Shown here piece after piece: positions 51,686 to 61,126 of a stretch of DNA of 64,000 bases (position 1 is its first letter; every line of letters begins with the position of its first letter). The stretch spans positions 248,001 to 312,000 of the forward strand of contig CAWDVG010000002.1 of NCBI GenBank assembly GCA_963805795.1, in the 5' to 3' direction. This DNA comes from CAWARU01 sp963805795 (lineage in GTDB: Bacteria; Pseudomonadota; Gammaproteobacteria; UBA6186; Azoamicaceae). The position numbers and the translations under genes are program-made. Below the pieces are notes generated by a model. The model was not told the DNA's origin, ran no database searches, and saw nothing but the letters and a program-made list of their open reading frames with translations.

Positions 51686-52858
51686 ATGCGTAAACCTCCC
51701 TTTACCTATGCGAATATTGATGAAATTGTATACCTTTTTCAAGGCGGCGGAGCCTTGGGGTCGTTTCAAATAGGGGTTTTTCATGCGCTCGAGGAAAATG
51801 GGTATGCTCCCGATTGGATGGTGGGAATATCGATAGGTTCTATTAATTCCGCTATTATCGCCGGAAATTCGCCAGTCCATCGTCTTGATAAACTATACCA
51901 ATTTTGGGACATTATAACAAACCATGATGAATCTGGAGTCGGTGTAACGGATTCTCAACTCTCATTTTTCCTACAAAAAAGCGCCACTCGAGCCTTACTT
52001 TTTGGTCAGAAAGGCTTTTTTCTGCCAAGAGCTATAAACCCCTGGTTTCTCCAAAAAGAAAAATGTACCGAATTGAGTTTCTATGATACTGGCCCATTGC
52101 GTGAAACATTATTAGAAGTCATTGATTTTGATTATCTCAATAAAGCAAATTTAAGATTAAGTGTGGGAGCAGTCGATATTGAAACCGGCAGAATAAAGTT
52201 CTTCGATAATAGAAAGGAGAAATTAAGTCCCGAGCATATTATGGCAAGTTGCGCATTACCACCTGGCTTTCCTGCGATCGAGATCGATGGTCGATATTAT
52301 TGGGATGGAGGACTCTATACTAACACGCCATTAATATGTATTATTAATGACTTACCTCATAAAAACAAATTATGTTTTGTGGTTGATCTATTTGATTCCC
52401 CAGGCCTCATTCCAGAATGCATGGATGATGTTCTAGAAAGACAAAAAGACATCACCTATGCTGGAACTATGAATACTGTATTGAATTTCTATGATACTCA
52501 GCTGTTACTACAGAAAAAAATTGCCAATTGTATCGCAAATCTCCCAGAAGCAATGCAAAACGATCCCAATATTATGGAATTAGCCAAATATGGCGATGCG
52601 CATAATGTTCATGTTGCAAAAATTATTTATCGACCCGCCCCTTATGAATTTCACTCCAAAGATTATGAATTTTCAAGTCTTTCTGCTAAACGTCACTTAG
52701 CAGATGGTTACATGCATACCAAAAGAATGCTCGCTAATCCCAACTGGTGGCAAGACGAGGATAATGTCGGCAATATGGTTCATACCCATGCTGCGGACTT
52801 AAATATGGTAGTGGGGGATCCTATTTCTGCTTCGCAATCAAAGCCAAAACCTTCCTAG
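51686..52858 (+). CDS. patD: Patatin-like phospholipase, PatD type
   Basis: 390 residues. Oxyanion hole FQGGGALGSFQIG (about 19-31), nucleophile GISIGS (Ser49) and catalytic Asp in YYWDGGLYTNTPL. The C-terminal DUF3734-like region has RPAPYEFHSKDYEFS and AKRHLADGYMHTKRML. Third gene of adc-bdhA-patatin. In Legionella this patatin is linked to PHB metabolism; it may act as a lipase or depolymerase. Confidence 0.88.
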   Translation: MRKPPFTYANIDEIVYLFQGGGALGSFQIGVFHALEENGYAPDWMVGISIGSINSAIIAGNSPVHRLDKLYQFWDIITNHDESGVGVTDSQLSFFLQKSATRALLFGQKGFFLPRAINPWFLQKEKCTELSFYDTGPLRETLLEVIDFDYLNKANLRLSVGAVDIETGRIKFFDNRKEKLSPEHIMASCALPPGFPAIEIDGRYYWDGGLYTNTPLICIINDLPHKNKLCFVVDLFDSPGLIPECMDDVLERQKDITYAGTMNTVLNFYDTQLLLQKKIANCIANLPEAMQNDPNIMELAKYGDAHNVHVAKIIYRPAPYEFHSKDYEFSSLSAKRHLADGYMHTKRMLANPNWWQDEDNVGNMVHTHAADLNMVVGDPISASQSKPKPS

Positions 52859-52913
52859 ATTCCTTTCCTGTATTATGTCTTTTTAAATGGATTTGTGTTA
52901 CACTTAATGCTAT

Positions 52914-53732
52914 ATGCAAGATAGAAAAAACTTAAAAAATCCCATCGGTATATTCGATAGTGGTATCGGCGGCTTGACTGTTGCAAAAACTATTACAGAG
53001 CTTCTACCCCACGAGAACATTATCTACTTTGGCGATACTGCCCATACACCCTGGGGAGATAAATCACAAGCAGCCATTCAAGCTTATTCTATCAAAATTT
53101 GCGATTTTTTATTAAAACATCAGTGCAAATGCATTGTCATCGCCTGCCATACGGCTTCCTCTGCTGCTTTTGAGTTGGTTTGCGAATATGTCGGCAATAA
53201 AGCTCATATTGTAAATGTCATAGATCCTGTCGTGTACCATATCAGTCAAAATCATGCCAATAAAAAAATAGGGTTGATTGGAACCAAACAAACCGTTCGC
53301 TCTAATACGTATAAAAGACGTTTAGAATCCTTGAATCTTAACATTGAGTTACTTGCCTTAGCCACTCCTTTACTTGTTCCTCTTATTGAGGAGGGATTTT
53401 TAGATAAACAAGTTTCAGAAACTATTGTCACAGAATATCTTTCACATCCGAACTTACATAATATTTCTGCACTTATTTTAGGATGTACACATTATCCTTT
53501 AATGAAACATTATATTCAAAATTATTATAAAAATAACATTGACATTATTGATGCTTCAGCCATTACTGCCACCACACTCAAAGCGGACCTAATACTACAT
53601 AATCTTTTAAACCAAGAAGGAAAAGCGGAGCGCCTTTTCTATGTATCCGATCACAGCGAACATTTCAGTCAAACAACCAAAGTATTTTTTGGTGATGATA
53701 TCACGCTGCAACCTTACCCACTTTGGGATTAA
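52914..53732 (+). CDS. murI: Glutamate racemase
   Basis: Supplies D-glutamate for peptidoglycan. 272 residues: PIGIFDSGIGGLTVAKTI, YFGDTAHTPWGDKS, and the two catalytic Cys motifs IACHTASSAA and LGCTHYPLM. The start is preceded by no clear Shine-Dalgarno. Confidence 0.95.
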   Translation: MQDRKNLKNPIGIFDSGIGGLTVAKTITELLPHENIIYFGDTAHTPWGDKSQAAIQAYSIKICDFLLKHQCKCIVIACHTASSAAFELVCEYVGNKAHIVNVIDPVVYHISQNHANKKIGLIGTKQTVRSNTYKRRLESLNLNIELLALATPLLVPLIEEGFLDKQVSETIVTEYLSHPNLHNISALILGCTHYPLMKHYIQNYYKNNIDIIDASAITATTLKADLILHNLLNQEGKAERLFYVSDHSEHFSQTTKVFFGDDITLQPYPLWD

Positions 53733-53742
53733 TTTCAAGCTC

Positions 53743-53765
53743 TTAAAATCTGTTTGCGAAGAGTA
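53743..53765. repeat. Diverged half-copy of the dispersed palindromic repeat
   Basis: TAAAATCTGTTTGCGAAGAG resembles the right arm at 34292-34314. Lies directly after the murI stop. Confidence 0.4.
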
Positions 53766-53798
53766 CACTTATCAGCAATAACCATGGAGGGAATGATA

Positions 53799-54447
53799 AT
53801 GAGTATTGGAATGAAAAATAAATTATTAACGTTAGCTTTGCCTGGCGCAATGTTGTTTTCGGGCGTTGCCTTTGCAGGTTATTTAGATTGCGATCCCAGA
53901 TTTTATTTGGGAGCAGAAGCGCAAGCCCATGCATACAAAAATAAAAAAACCGTTACTGCCAATGGTATCACTTTTCCTTTCTTTGGTGATGGGGGCGTTG
54001 GGGCCACTGGATTTATCGGATTACGTTTAAATCAACCTCTAGGTTTAGAATTAGGTTATACCGATATGAGCTCTAGCACACAAACAATTAGCATTCAATC
54101 TCCTGCGGGATCTTTCTCCAGCCAGTATCTCGAACAGGCTTAGCAATGGATATTTGGATGCTTTAGGTTATCTTCCACTCTCTGGCAGCATCGATGCAGT
54201 TGGGAGCCTAGGGATTGGGTTTCTTACAACTAGAGTAACGGCTAATGCAGCGGCAAGCGCTGGGGGCGTAAGCTTTGTTGCACATTTAAGGGAAACTAAA
54301 ACAAAAGCAGGAGTAAGAGTTGGGCTTGGGTTGGCTTACACTGTCTGCGAAAATTTTGGCGCACGCATTATGTTCCGTTATCAGAGCGGAAATGATAACC
54401 TCAAATACATCAATTCGACCGCGTTAGGCGCATACTATCAATTTTAA
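53799..54447 (+). pseudogene. Small outer-membrane beta-barrel protein, frameshifted copy
   Basis: First of two tandem homologues. Signal peptide (MKNKLLTLALPGAML, ending AFA), then GYLDCDPRFYLGAEAQAHAY and LRLNQPLGLELGYTDMS. The frame stops after SFSSQYLEQA. The rest (NGYLDALGYLPLS, then GVRVGLGLAY, RIMFRYQSGNDN and terminal YYQF) is one frame over. Dropping one T in GGCTTAGC near 54139-54141 restores QASNGYLDALG, exactly as in the intact neighbour (SSNGYLDALG). Start 53799 has GGAGGG seven bases upstream. Confidence 0.85.
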
Positions 54448-54481
54448 AAATGGATGCTGATAAAAAACTAATATATTAAAT

Positions 54482-54504
54482 GGGCCTTTATAGGACCTTT
54501 TTTT
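54482..54504 (+). terminator. Rho-independent terminator
   Basis: GGGCCT and AGGACC form a short stem around TTAT, followed by seven T. Ends the first outer-membrane protein transcript. Confidence 0.7.
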
Positions 54505-54646
54505 GCGATGGTCTTAGTTTTCTTAATAAAATCATAATTATTTTTTGATTGGGTATTTACCCATCAATAAAATTGCCTTAACATCTCAGTCTATTAATTG
54601 TAATTTCAAACTATGTAATAGTAATAACCTTGGAGGAGAAGTGGCA

Positions 54647-55279
54647 GTGAGGATTAAGATGAAAAAGAAATTATTAACAGCGGTTTTGTCAGCTACGATG
54701 CTGGCTTCGGGTCTTGCATCGGCTGGTTTTTCAGATTGCGACACCAGATTTTATCTTGGGGCGGAAATTCAAGCCCATGGGTATAAAAGTAAAACTCTCA
54801 CTTTACCAGATGGCGATAAAGTTTCTCTCTTTGGTGACCGTGGTGCTGGGTTCACTGGCTTTATCGGGTTACGTATAAATCCATGTTTTGGTTTGGAATT
54901 AGGTTATACTGGGATGAGCGACCACACACTAACCATTACCGATCCACTTCTTAGATTCACCATCACAACCAAGTCGAGCAATGGCTACTTGGATGCTTTA
55001 GGATATCTTCCTATTACAGACTGTTTAGATGCAGTTGGTAGCCTTGGGGTCGGGTTTCTTTCAACAAAGGTAAACGCTAATCTCTCAACAACACTATTTA
55101 ATATAAACCTATTATCCGCTAACGGAACAAGCATAAAAGCTGGGGCAAGAGTCGGGCTTGGTTTAGACTATAAGCTCGGCGAAAATTTTGGTACTCGTTT
55201 TATGGTACGTTATCAAAGCGGTAATGATTACATTAAGAACCTTACTTCTGCTGCTCTAGGCTTATACTATCAATTTTAA
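54647..55279 (+). CDS. Small outer-membrane beta-barrel protein, intact copy
   Basis: 211 residues from GTG at 54647, which lies at correct distance from GGAGGAG; ATG at 54659 is possible. Signal peptide ends LASA. The mature part (about 190 residues) has short amphipathic strands and ends YYQF, as eight-stranded OmpA/OmpW-sized barrels do. Two conserved Cys occur (FSDCDTRF and TDCLDAVG). About half identical to the frameshifted copy upstream: LGAEIQAHGYK, GFIGLRINPCFGLELGYT and RYQSGNDYIK. Confidence 0.8.
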   Translation: MRIKMKKKLLTAVLSATMLASGLASAGFSDCDTRFYLGAEIQAHGYKSKTLTLPDGDKVSLFGDRGAGFTGFIGLRINPCFGLELGYTGMSDHTLTITDPLLRFTITTKSSNGYLDALGYLPITDCLDAVGSLGVGFLSTKVNANLSTTLFNINLLSANGTSIKAGARVGLGLDYKLGENFGTRFMVRYQSGNDYIKNLTSAALGLYYQF

Positions 55280-55307
55280 TGTTTGATAGATAAAAAGCTA
55301 AACCAAT

Positions 55308-55335
55308 AAAAAGGGCCTGTAAAGGCCCTTTTTTT
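55308..55335 (+). terminator. Rho-independent terminator
   Basis: AAGGGCCT (55311-55318) and AGGCCCTT (55323-55330) form a perfect eight-base stem with a four-base loop, followed by a T run. Strong terminator after the intact barrel gene. Confidence 0.85.
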
Positions 55336-55396
55336 ATGCTGGATTTTTCTATATTAGATGTAACATTCCATACCTATGCCGGACAGCCTTGAAAAG

Positions 55397-56065
55397 TTAC
55401 ATATAAACGTACACCGTTTGCGTTTGAATGATTGTCTCTTTAAATAATGAAACAGGTAAAAGATTTTCACAAGTGATGTAATTTCTATTGGTTATTTTTT
55501 CCTGAGCAAGATTGGGGTATTTTTTATAAAAATACTTTTCCGCTTGTCCACAGGAATTTAGCACTTTAGTGGGTCTACCCGTTTGCTTAGGCATAATATC
55601 CAGATCACCCAAGTAAACAATCTCATTTGGTTTCACTGTAAATTTTGCGTAGACGGCTTGTCCAGTACCAGGAATATAACCTTCTGCAGAAGACGTATAG
55701 ATGGTATCTCCAAAAGTATAACAAATTTCCTCAATCACATATTCACCTGGTTCAATCATTAAAATGTCATACTCTGGAGAAACAAGAGAGGCTTCTCTAA
55801 TTTTATAACGGTGTCTAGCATGCAGATTACAATAATTGGAATCTACTTTAGCCAGTGCATAACCAGCGCGATATTCTCTTTCACACCCTATTAGAGGTTT
55901 GTGCCTACCATACACTTTTGTTATTACAATAGCTTTATTTTTTGCGCAAAATTCAGCATCATTCACTTTATGAGATGCATATTTCAGACCCGCACCACAG
56001 CCTGCCAAAGTCAGAACACTTATAAGCAAAAGTAATGATCGCATATTCGATAAAGATAGTTTCAT
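55397..56065 (-). CDS. Hypothetical lipoprotein
   Basis: 222 residues with a clear lipobox (LLLISVLTLAGCGAG, Cys at 23) and AGGAAG-type ribosome site. The rest has repeated Cys (FCAKN, GCERE, YCNLH, EICY, SCGQ, CENL), suggesting disulfides in the periplasm or on the surface. A segment EYDILMIEPGEYVIEEICY resembles small beta-sandwich lipoproteins (DUF2846-like). No firm family. Confidence 0.65.
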   Translation of the reverse strand: MKLSLSNMRSLLLLISVLTLAGCGAGLKYASHKVNDAEFCAKNKAIVITKVYGRHKPLIGCEREYRAGYALAKVDSNYCNLHARHRYKIREASLVSPEYDILMIEPGEYVIEEICYTFGDTIYTSSAEGYIPGTGQAVYAKFTVKPNEIVYLGDLDIMPKQTGRPTKVLNSCGQAEKYFYKKYPNLAQEKITNRNYITCENLLPVSLFKETIIQTQTVYVYM

Positions 56066-56256
56066 TTTAACTTCCTCAAATAGATTTATTGAATCAGCAT
56101 ATTAACAAAGATCAATGGCCTTGACTATAATTTTAGATATCTAGCTCAAACATTAAAAACCTGTTTTTATTCTGTCTCCCTGAGATGAAAGATTCACTTC
56201 TGTTCTATAATAAATGCTAGAAAATAGCAATCATATTATTAGCAATAAGGAATTTA

Positions 56257-56748
56257 ATGAAATTAAAAGGCTCTTGTCACTGTCAATCGGTTAAATTTGA
56301 ATTGGAATCGTATACCCCGTACCCTTATATGCGGTGTTATTGTTCTATTTGTCGAAAAACAGCTGGGGGTGGGGGCTATGCTATCAATATTATGGGACAA
56401 GCAAAAACTCTTAAAGTCACTGGCAAAAGAGATGTAGGCACCTATCACGCCATATTGGGGAAAACGAAACAAGGTAAATTAGAGAGAAGTTCAGGTGAGA
56501 GACATTTTTGTAAAAAATGCGCAAGTTGCCTTTGGATTTTCGATAAACAATGGCCTGAATGGATTTATCCGTTTGCTTCCGCGATGGATACTCCATTACC
56601 CATCCCCCCAGAACGATTTCACATCATGCTAAACTATGCTGCTCATTGGTGTCGTATACCTAAAGGAAAATATGAAAAACATTTTTTAGAGTATCCTGGT
56701 GGTTCAATAGAAAGTTGGCATAAAAAACATGGTTTAATATGCGATTAA
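56257..56748 (+). CDS. Gfa/Mss4-like zinc protein
   Basis: 163 residues with the zinc-binding pattern of the glutathione-dependent formaldehyde-activating (Gfa) family: SCHCQSVKFE, RCYCSICRKTAG, and FCKKCASCLW. AAGGAA precedes the ATG. The family name reflects one member only; the real substrate is unknown. Confidence 0.85.
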   Translation: MKLKGSCHCQSVKFELESYTPYPYMRCYCSICRKTAGGGGYAINIMGQAKTLKVTGKRDVGTYHAILGKTKQGKLERSSGERHFCKKCASCLWIFDKQWPEWIYPFASAMDTPLPIPPERFHIMLNYAAHWCRIPKGKYEKHFLEYPGGSIESWHKKHGLICD

Positions 56749-57074
56749 TTTACCTCTAAACCCACAAATTTAATACAGTTTTATTTTGGTTGCAAAGAAA
56801 GATCCAATAAGTGGAACAGCTTCAAGTGCTGCATTACTTTTAGTTGCCGCTTCGGGCCAATTCAATACAGATTGGTGATTGGTCAATATAGAGATTGGTT
56901 AATCTTTCTGCATGCCTATTTATTGTTCTAGTAATTTATCCTTCAAAGACCTTATCTCATTTATACTTATGAAAAATGTACCCTCACGAACCATTTTTAA
57001 TATCAATTTTGTCTTAAAAAAGACTATCTTTATTAATATACACTCTAACTTTATACTGGATTCTACAAGTAAAA
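56749..57074. other. Intergenic region with a possible gene remnant
   Basis: 326 bases. A short frame near 56787-56875 reads KDPISGTASSAALLLVAASG, which looks protein-like but has no start and stops soon. GATTGGT occurs three times near 56870-56900. Otherwise nothing seen. Confidence 0.3.
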
Positions 57075-59204
57075 ATGAATGCGCACCATACTCAGTTTTT
57101 TATTAAAGATTTAAAGAATCTAAAGCCTGGAAAAAATTTATATATTAATTTTTTGTTTGCTTTTATTATCATCATATTTTTTTGCATTACTATCATTATT
57201 TACAAACAAATAGATAGAATGCATTCAGCCCAGCATTGGGAAATGCACACCTACGAAGTTATAAAAGCAAACAATAAACTTTTACTTGATCTGTATGTTA
57301 TGGAATCATCTGTAAGGGCCTACGCTTTGAGTGGAGAGTCATATTACATAAGCAATTTTGGTGAAAAAATAAAAACTATCCTGAATGATTTTGAAAATGT
57401 GAAATCTCTTACTATCGACAATGACATCCAACAAAAGGCATTAAACAGCCTTAGACCCCTTATTGACAAAAGAATTATGATACTTAAAGACACTCTGGAT
57501 TATGTAGCGCACAATAAATTCGACGCAATAAAAATCAGAAATATTATTCAAAATGGGCAGGGGCTAACAGATGAAATTCGAGAAATTTCTAATGCTATTT
57601 ATTTAACGGAGTCCGAACTCTTAAAAGAAAGAGAAACAAGGACAATAGGAAATTTTAACAATGTTATTAGAATAACCAGCATCGCCAGCATTTTGGATAT
57701 TATTTTTTTGATAATTTTATTTATAGTTATTAGCCAACTATTAAAGAATTTAGGTAAGGCTAGAAGTGAATCGAAAAAATCTGAATCCCTCTTACTGAGT
57801 ATTTTTAGTGGCACACATGAATTTATTGCTGCATTAGATTTAAATTTCAGATTCATTTCGTTTAACAGGTCCTTTGAAAGAGAATTCAAAGAAGCCTTTG
57901 GAAAAAGAGTATTCATTGGAATGAGCTTAAAGGATGCGCTTGCACATTTGCCTAATGAACAAAAAAAAGCTATTGATATTTGGAATCGTGCTTTAAGTGG
58001 TGAAGAATTTACTGTGACAGAACAATTTGGATCTAACGAAAAGTCGCAAAAAACTTATGAAATTTCATATTCATCTATTTATGATGAAAACAATCAACTC
58101 ATTGGAGCATCTCATATTGTTAGAGATGTTACAGCTCGTATTATTAATGAAAAAAAATTACGACTCTCCAAAATGAAACTTGAAAAGCATTCAAAAGAAA
58201 TGTCGTTAATCAATGCTATGAATAATGTTCTGGGCAATAGCAGTTCGTTGAATGAAACACTTAGAATGGTTATTATTTATTTAAAAAAATTATTACCATT
58301 CAGCGCTGGCATCATATATTTAATGAATCCATCTAAAAACTATCTTGCATCAGCTATTGAATGGAGCGACCCCATCAACGATGAAAAAATATTCCCACCC
58401 CATGATTGTTGGGCATTAAAAAAAGGAAAAGTTTACACAAAAACTTGTGACGAAGCGGATTTACCTTGTGACCATATAAAAATAGAAAACAACAACATCG
58501 AATATTGCTGTGTACCTCTGCTAGCGCAAAATGATATTGTCGGAATATTATATATAGAATTATCTAGCACTGAAATTTCGCAAGAAAAAAAGGAACATAT
58601 GTTAAAAAGAAATTTATTACTGATAACAAATCTATCTGGGCAAATTGCTTTGGCTATCTCCAATATTAAATTAAAAGAATTCTTAAAGAAACGTTCAACT
58701 AGAGATCCATTAACGGATTTATATAATCGATCTTATCTAAGCGATACATTAGAAAGAGATCTGCAACGAGCGAAGCGCGATAAAAAATCAATAGCGGTTA
58801 TCATGATGGATCTCGATCATTTCAAAAACGTTAATGACAGTTATGGCCACGACGAGGGAGATATCATATTAAAGAGAATCTCTAAACTATTGTTAGAACA
58901 GTGCCGCGGGGGTGATATTGTTTGTCGTTATGGCGGTGAAGAATTTATGCTGGTTTTATATGATATCGATGTACAATCTGCATATCAAAAACTTGATAAA
59001 ATTAGAATTGAAATTGCCAACATGCAATTTAAAGCAGCTGAAACGATTTATAGTATAACCGCTTCATTTGGTATAGTCGGTTTTCCAGAACACTTTAGCA
59101 ATGATGCAGAGAAACTCATAAAAGCAGCGGATACAGCTTTATATCAATCTAAAAAACAAGGGAGGAATAGAATCACAATTTATAGCCCAGATCAAAGCCC
59201 GTAG
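57075..59204 (+). CDS. CHASE3-PAS-GAF-GGDEF diguanylate cyclase
   Basis: 709 residues. Two membrane segments (about 22-42 and 198-218) frame a CHASE3-like periplasmic sensor. A PAS domain follows (about 245-355; FIAALDLNFRFISFNRSFE), then GAF (about 385-525) and GGDEF (about 545-705). The cyclase has TRDPLTDLYNRSYL, DLDHFKNVNDSYGHDEGD and active RYGGEEF, with an inhibitory I-site RGGD five residues upstream. So it should make cyclic di-GMP with product feedback. No phosphodiesterase or effector gene is adjacent. Confidence 0.9.
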   Translation: MNAHHTQFFIKDLKNLKPGKNLYINFLFAFIIIIFFCITIIIYKQIDRMHSAQHWEMHTYEVIKANNKLLLDLYVMESSVRAYALSGESYYISNFGEKIKTILNDFENVKSLTIDNDIQQKALNSLRPLIDKRIMILKDTLDYVAHNKFDAIKIRNIIQNGQGLTDEIREISNAIYLTESELLKERETRTIGNFNNVIRITSIASILDIIFLIILFIVISQLLKNLGKARSESKKSESLLLSIFSGTHEFIAALDLNFRFISFNRSFEREFKEAFGKRVFIGMSLKDALAHLPNEQKKAIDIWNRALSGEEFTVTEQFGSNEKSQKTYEISYSSIYDENNQLIGASHIVRDVTARIINEKKLRLSKMKLEKHSKEMSLINAMNNVLGNSSSLNETLRMVIIYLKKLLPFSAGIIYLMNPSKNYLASAIEWSDPINDEKIFPPHDCWALKKGKVYTKTCDEADLPCDHIKIENNNIEYCCVPLLAQNDIVGILYIELSSTEISQEKKEHMLKRNLLLITNLSGQIALAISNIKLKEFLKKRSTRDPLTDLYNRSYLSDTLERDLQRAKRDKKSIAVIMMDLDHFKNVNDSYGHDEGDIILKRISKLLLEQCRGGDIVCRYGGEEFMLVLYDIDVQSAYQKLDKIRIEIANMQFKAAETIYSITASFGIVGFPEHFSNDAEKLIKAADTALYQSKKQGRNRITIYSPDQSP

Positions 59205-59267
59205 ATAATATGCTACCTGCCGTCTAGTCTATTTGAATTGCTCTCATTATCAAACCCTAATAGCAAT

Positions 59268-60980
59268 CTATTCATTACACACAAATAATCTTACTACTCT
59301 GATATCAAAATAGGAATATTTACCTTCAAATTTTTCATATACAGGCTTTAGCCCACCATTTTCAGATTTATTTAATTCAGATAAGATGATGTCAAAATCA
59401 GCTTTTGAGAGTTTCTGTTTTAAACTGCTTATATAAGAACTGTCAATTTGCTTTAAACTCTGAAGTTTTTCTATATGATGAATAATTGTATCTATAGAAA
59501 ATCCACGTTTTTCAGCTATTAACTCAATAGACAGTTTTTCTTTAATCATCGCTAAGGTAACCATGTGGGTCGGAAATTTTTCATCTGTCACTTCAGATTT
59601 CTTAGATCTTTTTCTTTTTCCTTTAAGTCTTACATTCGGATTTTTTTCAACATAACCATCAAAACGTTTCAAAAGCGTTTCTTTCTGATACTGTATCTTA
59701 TTTTCTTCAGAAAACGTTTGTAAATATTGAACTGAAGCATCTGATCCTTCTTTAAAAACTTTATCATGCTGAAGAACTTTGGGATTGACTTTCAATGCCA
59801 ATTCATTAAGATTCATGAGTTTTAATCCATTCAAACTACGAACCCTTGATAATGCAACATAACCCATACCCAGCTCAAAAACATCACCTAAGTCCATCTC
59901 TGCAGCATCAAGCGTCATACCCTGACTTTTATGTATCGTAATCGCCCAGGCAAGCCGCAATGGCACCTGTAAAATGGTCGCTCTCACCACTCCATCTTCT
60001 TCATATTTCCATTCTACAGGAGATGCAATAATCACTTTATTATCGTAGGTTCGAACAATAGGCCACCCTTCGTTTTTATCAAAATTAACAACCAGGCCAC
60101 GGCTACCGTTTACATATTTATTTTCAGGAACATCATTTTTAATGAATATTACCTCGGCACCTATTTTTAATTTTAATTGCTCCTGTGCAAGACAACTTTT
60201 CTTTAACCCATTCACTAAACCACTAAAGCCTGAGGATGTCATTGTGAATGTTTTTTCTTCTGCAGAAATTTTTCTTAATTCACGTTCATTAATTTCATCC
60301 ACATTAACATTGCGGGAATATAATTTGGTCGCCTTGGTAGAACCTTCTGGTTCTTTTTTGTATCGGGTTCGCAATGGAACTTTGGTATGCTCTCCAGTTG
60401 TTCCACTTCGCATATCCTTTAAAATAGTAAGCAAAGGGTCATCTCCCTGACGATGTTGTTCTTCTAGATAGCAAACGTGAAAATTTCCGTTCTTCCAAGC
60501 ATCCGCTTCAAAAGCAAACTGTATTTCATTTTTTAATTGAGTAGACGACACTGGTGGTAATTGGAAAAAATCACCACAAAGAATCACTTGCAGATCTCCA
60601 AAGGTATTTCCAGAATCCAAAATATAGCGAGAAATAGTGTCTATCATATCAAGCTGATGTTTATGCAGCATCGATATCTCGTCGATAATGAGCACCTTAG
60701 TGTTTTTATAATTTCGTATTATCTGCTTTGTTGCCAGTTTCTCCAGTTCTTTCTCATTAAGGTTATCCCTTACCCCTATACCAGACCAAGAATGTATTGT
60801 GCTTCCTTGTAAATGTGTCGCTGCAATTCCTGTTGATGCAGTTACAGCAATTTTCACATTATTTTCTTTGAGATGGTTGATATATTGATTCAAAAGATAA
60901 GTTTTACCACTGCCTGGCGCACCGGTGAGAAAAATATTTTTCCCCATTTTCATTAAATCTAAAGCTTCTTCTTGTCGCAT
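59268..60980 (-). CDS. Pif1-like DNA helicase with C-terminal HTH
   Basis: 570 residues, superfamily 1B helicase. Walker A FLTGAPGSGKTYLL (20-27), motif Ia TASTGIAATHL, Walker B VLIIDEISML, motif III LCGDFFQLPP, and the C-terminal motif TIHKSQGMTLDAAEMDLG and YVALSRV. The last about 90 residues include a helix-turn-helix-like segment (SIELIAEKRGFSIDTIIHHI). Pif1 helicases unwind G-quadruplexes and stalled forks; bacterial members are common in mobile or accessory DNA. Confidence 0.88.
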   Translation of the reverse strand: MRQEEALDLMKMGKNIFLTGAPGSGKTYLLNQYINHLKENNVKIAVTASTGIAATHLQGSTIHSWSGIGVRDNLNEKELEKLATKQIIRNYKNTKVLIIDEISMLHKHQLDMIDTISRYILDSGNTFGDLQVILCGDFFQLPPVSSTQLKNEIQFAFEADAWKNGNFHVCYLEEQHRQGDDPLLTILKDMRSGTTGEHTKVPLRTRYKKEPEGSTKATKLYSRNVNVDEINERELRKISAEEKTFTMTSSGFSGLVNGLKKSCLAQEQLKLKIGAEVIFIKNDVPENKYVNGSRGLVVNFDKNEGWPIVRTYDNKVIIASPVEWKYEEDGVVRATILQVPLRLAWAITIHKSQGMTLDAAEMDLGDVFELGMGYVALSRVRSLNGLKLMNLNELALKVNPKVLQHDKVFKEGSDASVQYLQTFSEENKIQYQKETLLKRFDGYVEKNPNVRLKGKRKRSKKSEVTDEKFPTHMVTLAMIKEKLSIELIAEKRGFSIDTIIHHIEKLQSLKQIDSSYISSLKQKLSKADFDIILSELNKSENGGLKPVYEKFEGKYSYFDIRVVRLFVCNE

Positions 60981-61126
60981 AATATATCTTAGTTTCTAGG
61001 TGCTAATTTGCTGCACTATCTTTGATTCCACTCACTCCTAATTTTGTCAATTTATTTTACCATAGTAGAATGATTAAATAAAATTTATTTAATCAAAAGT
61101 TGCTTTTCCAACAAAACATAATCATG

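Noticed and set aside
56749..57074. Possible pseudogene fragment KDPISGTASSAALLLVAASG
   Set aside because: Too short, without start or recognisable family; kept only as a note on the intergenic region.
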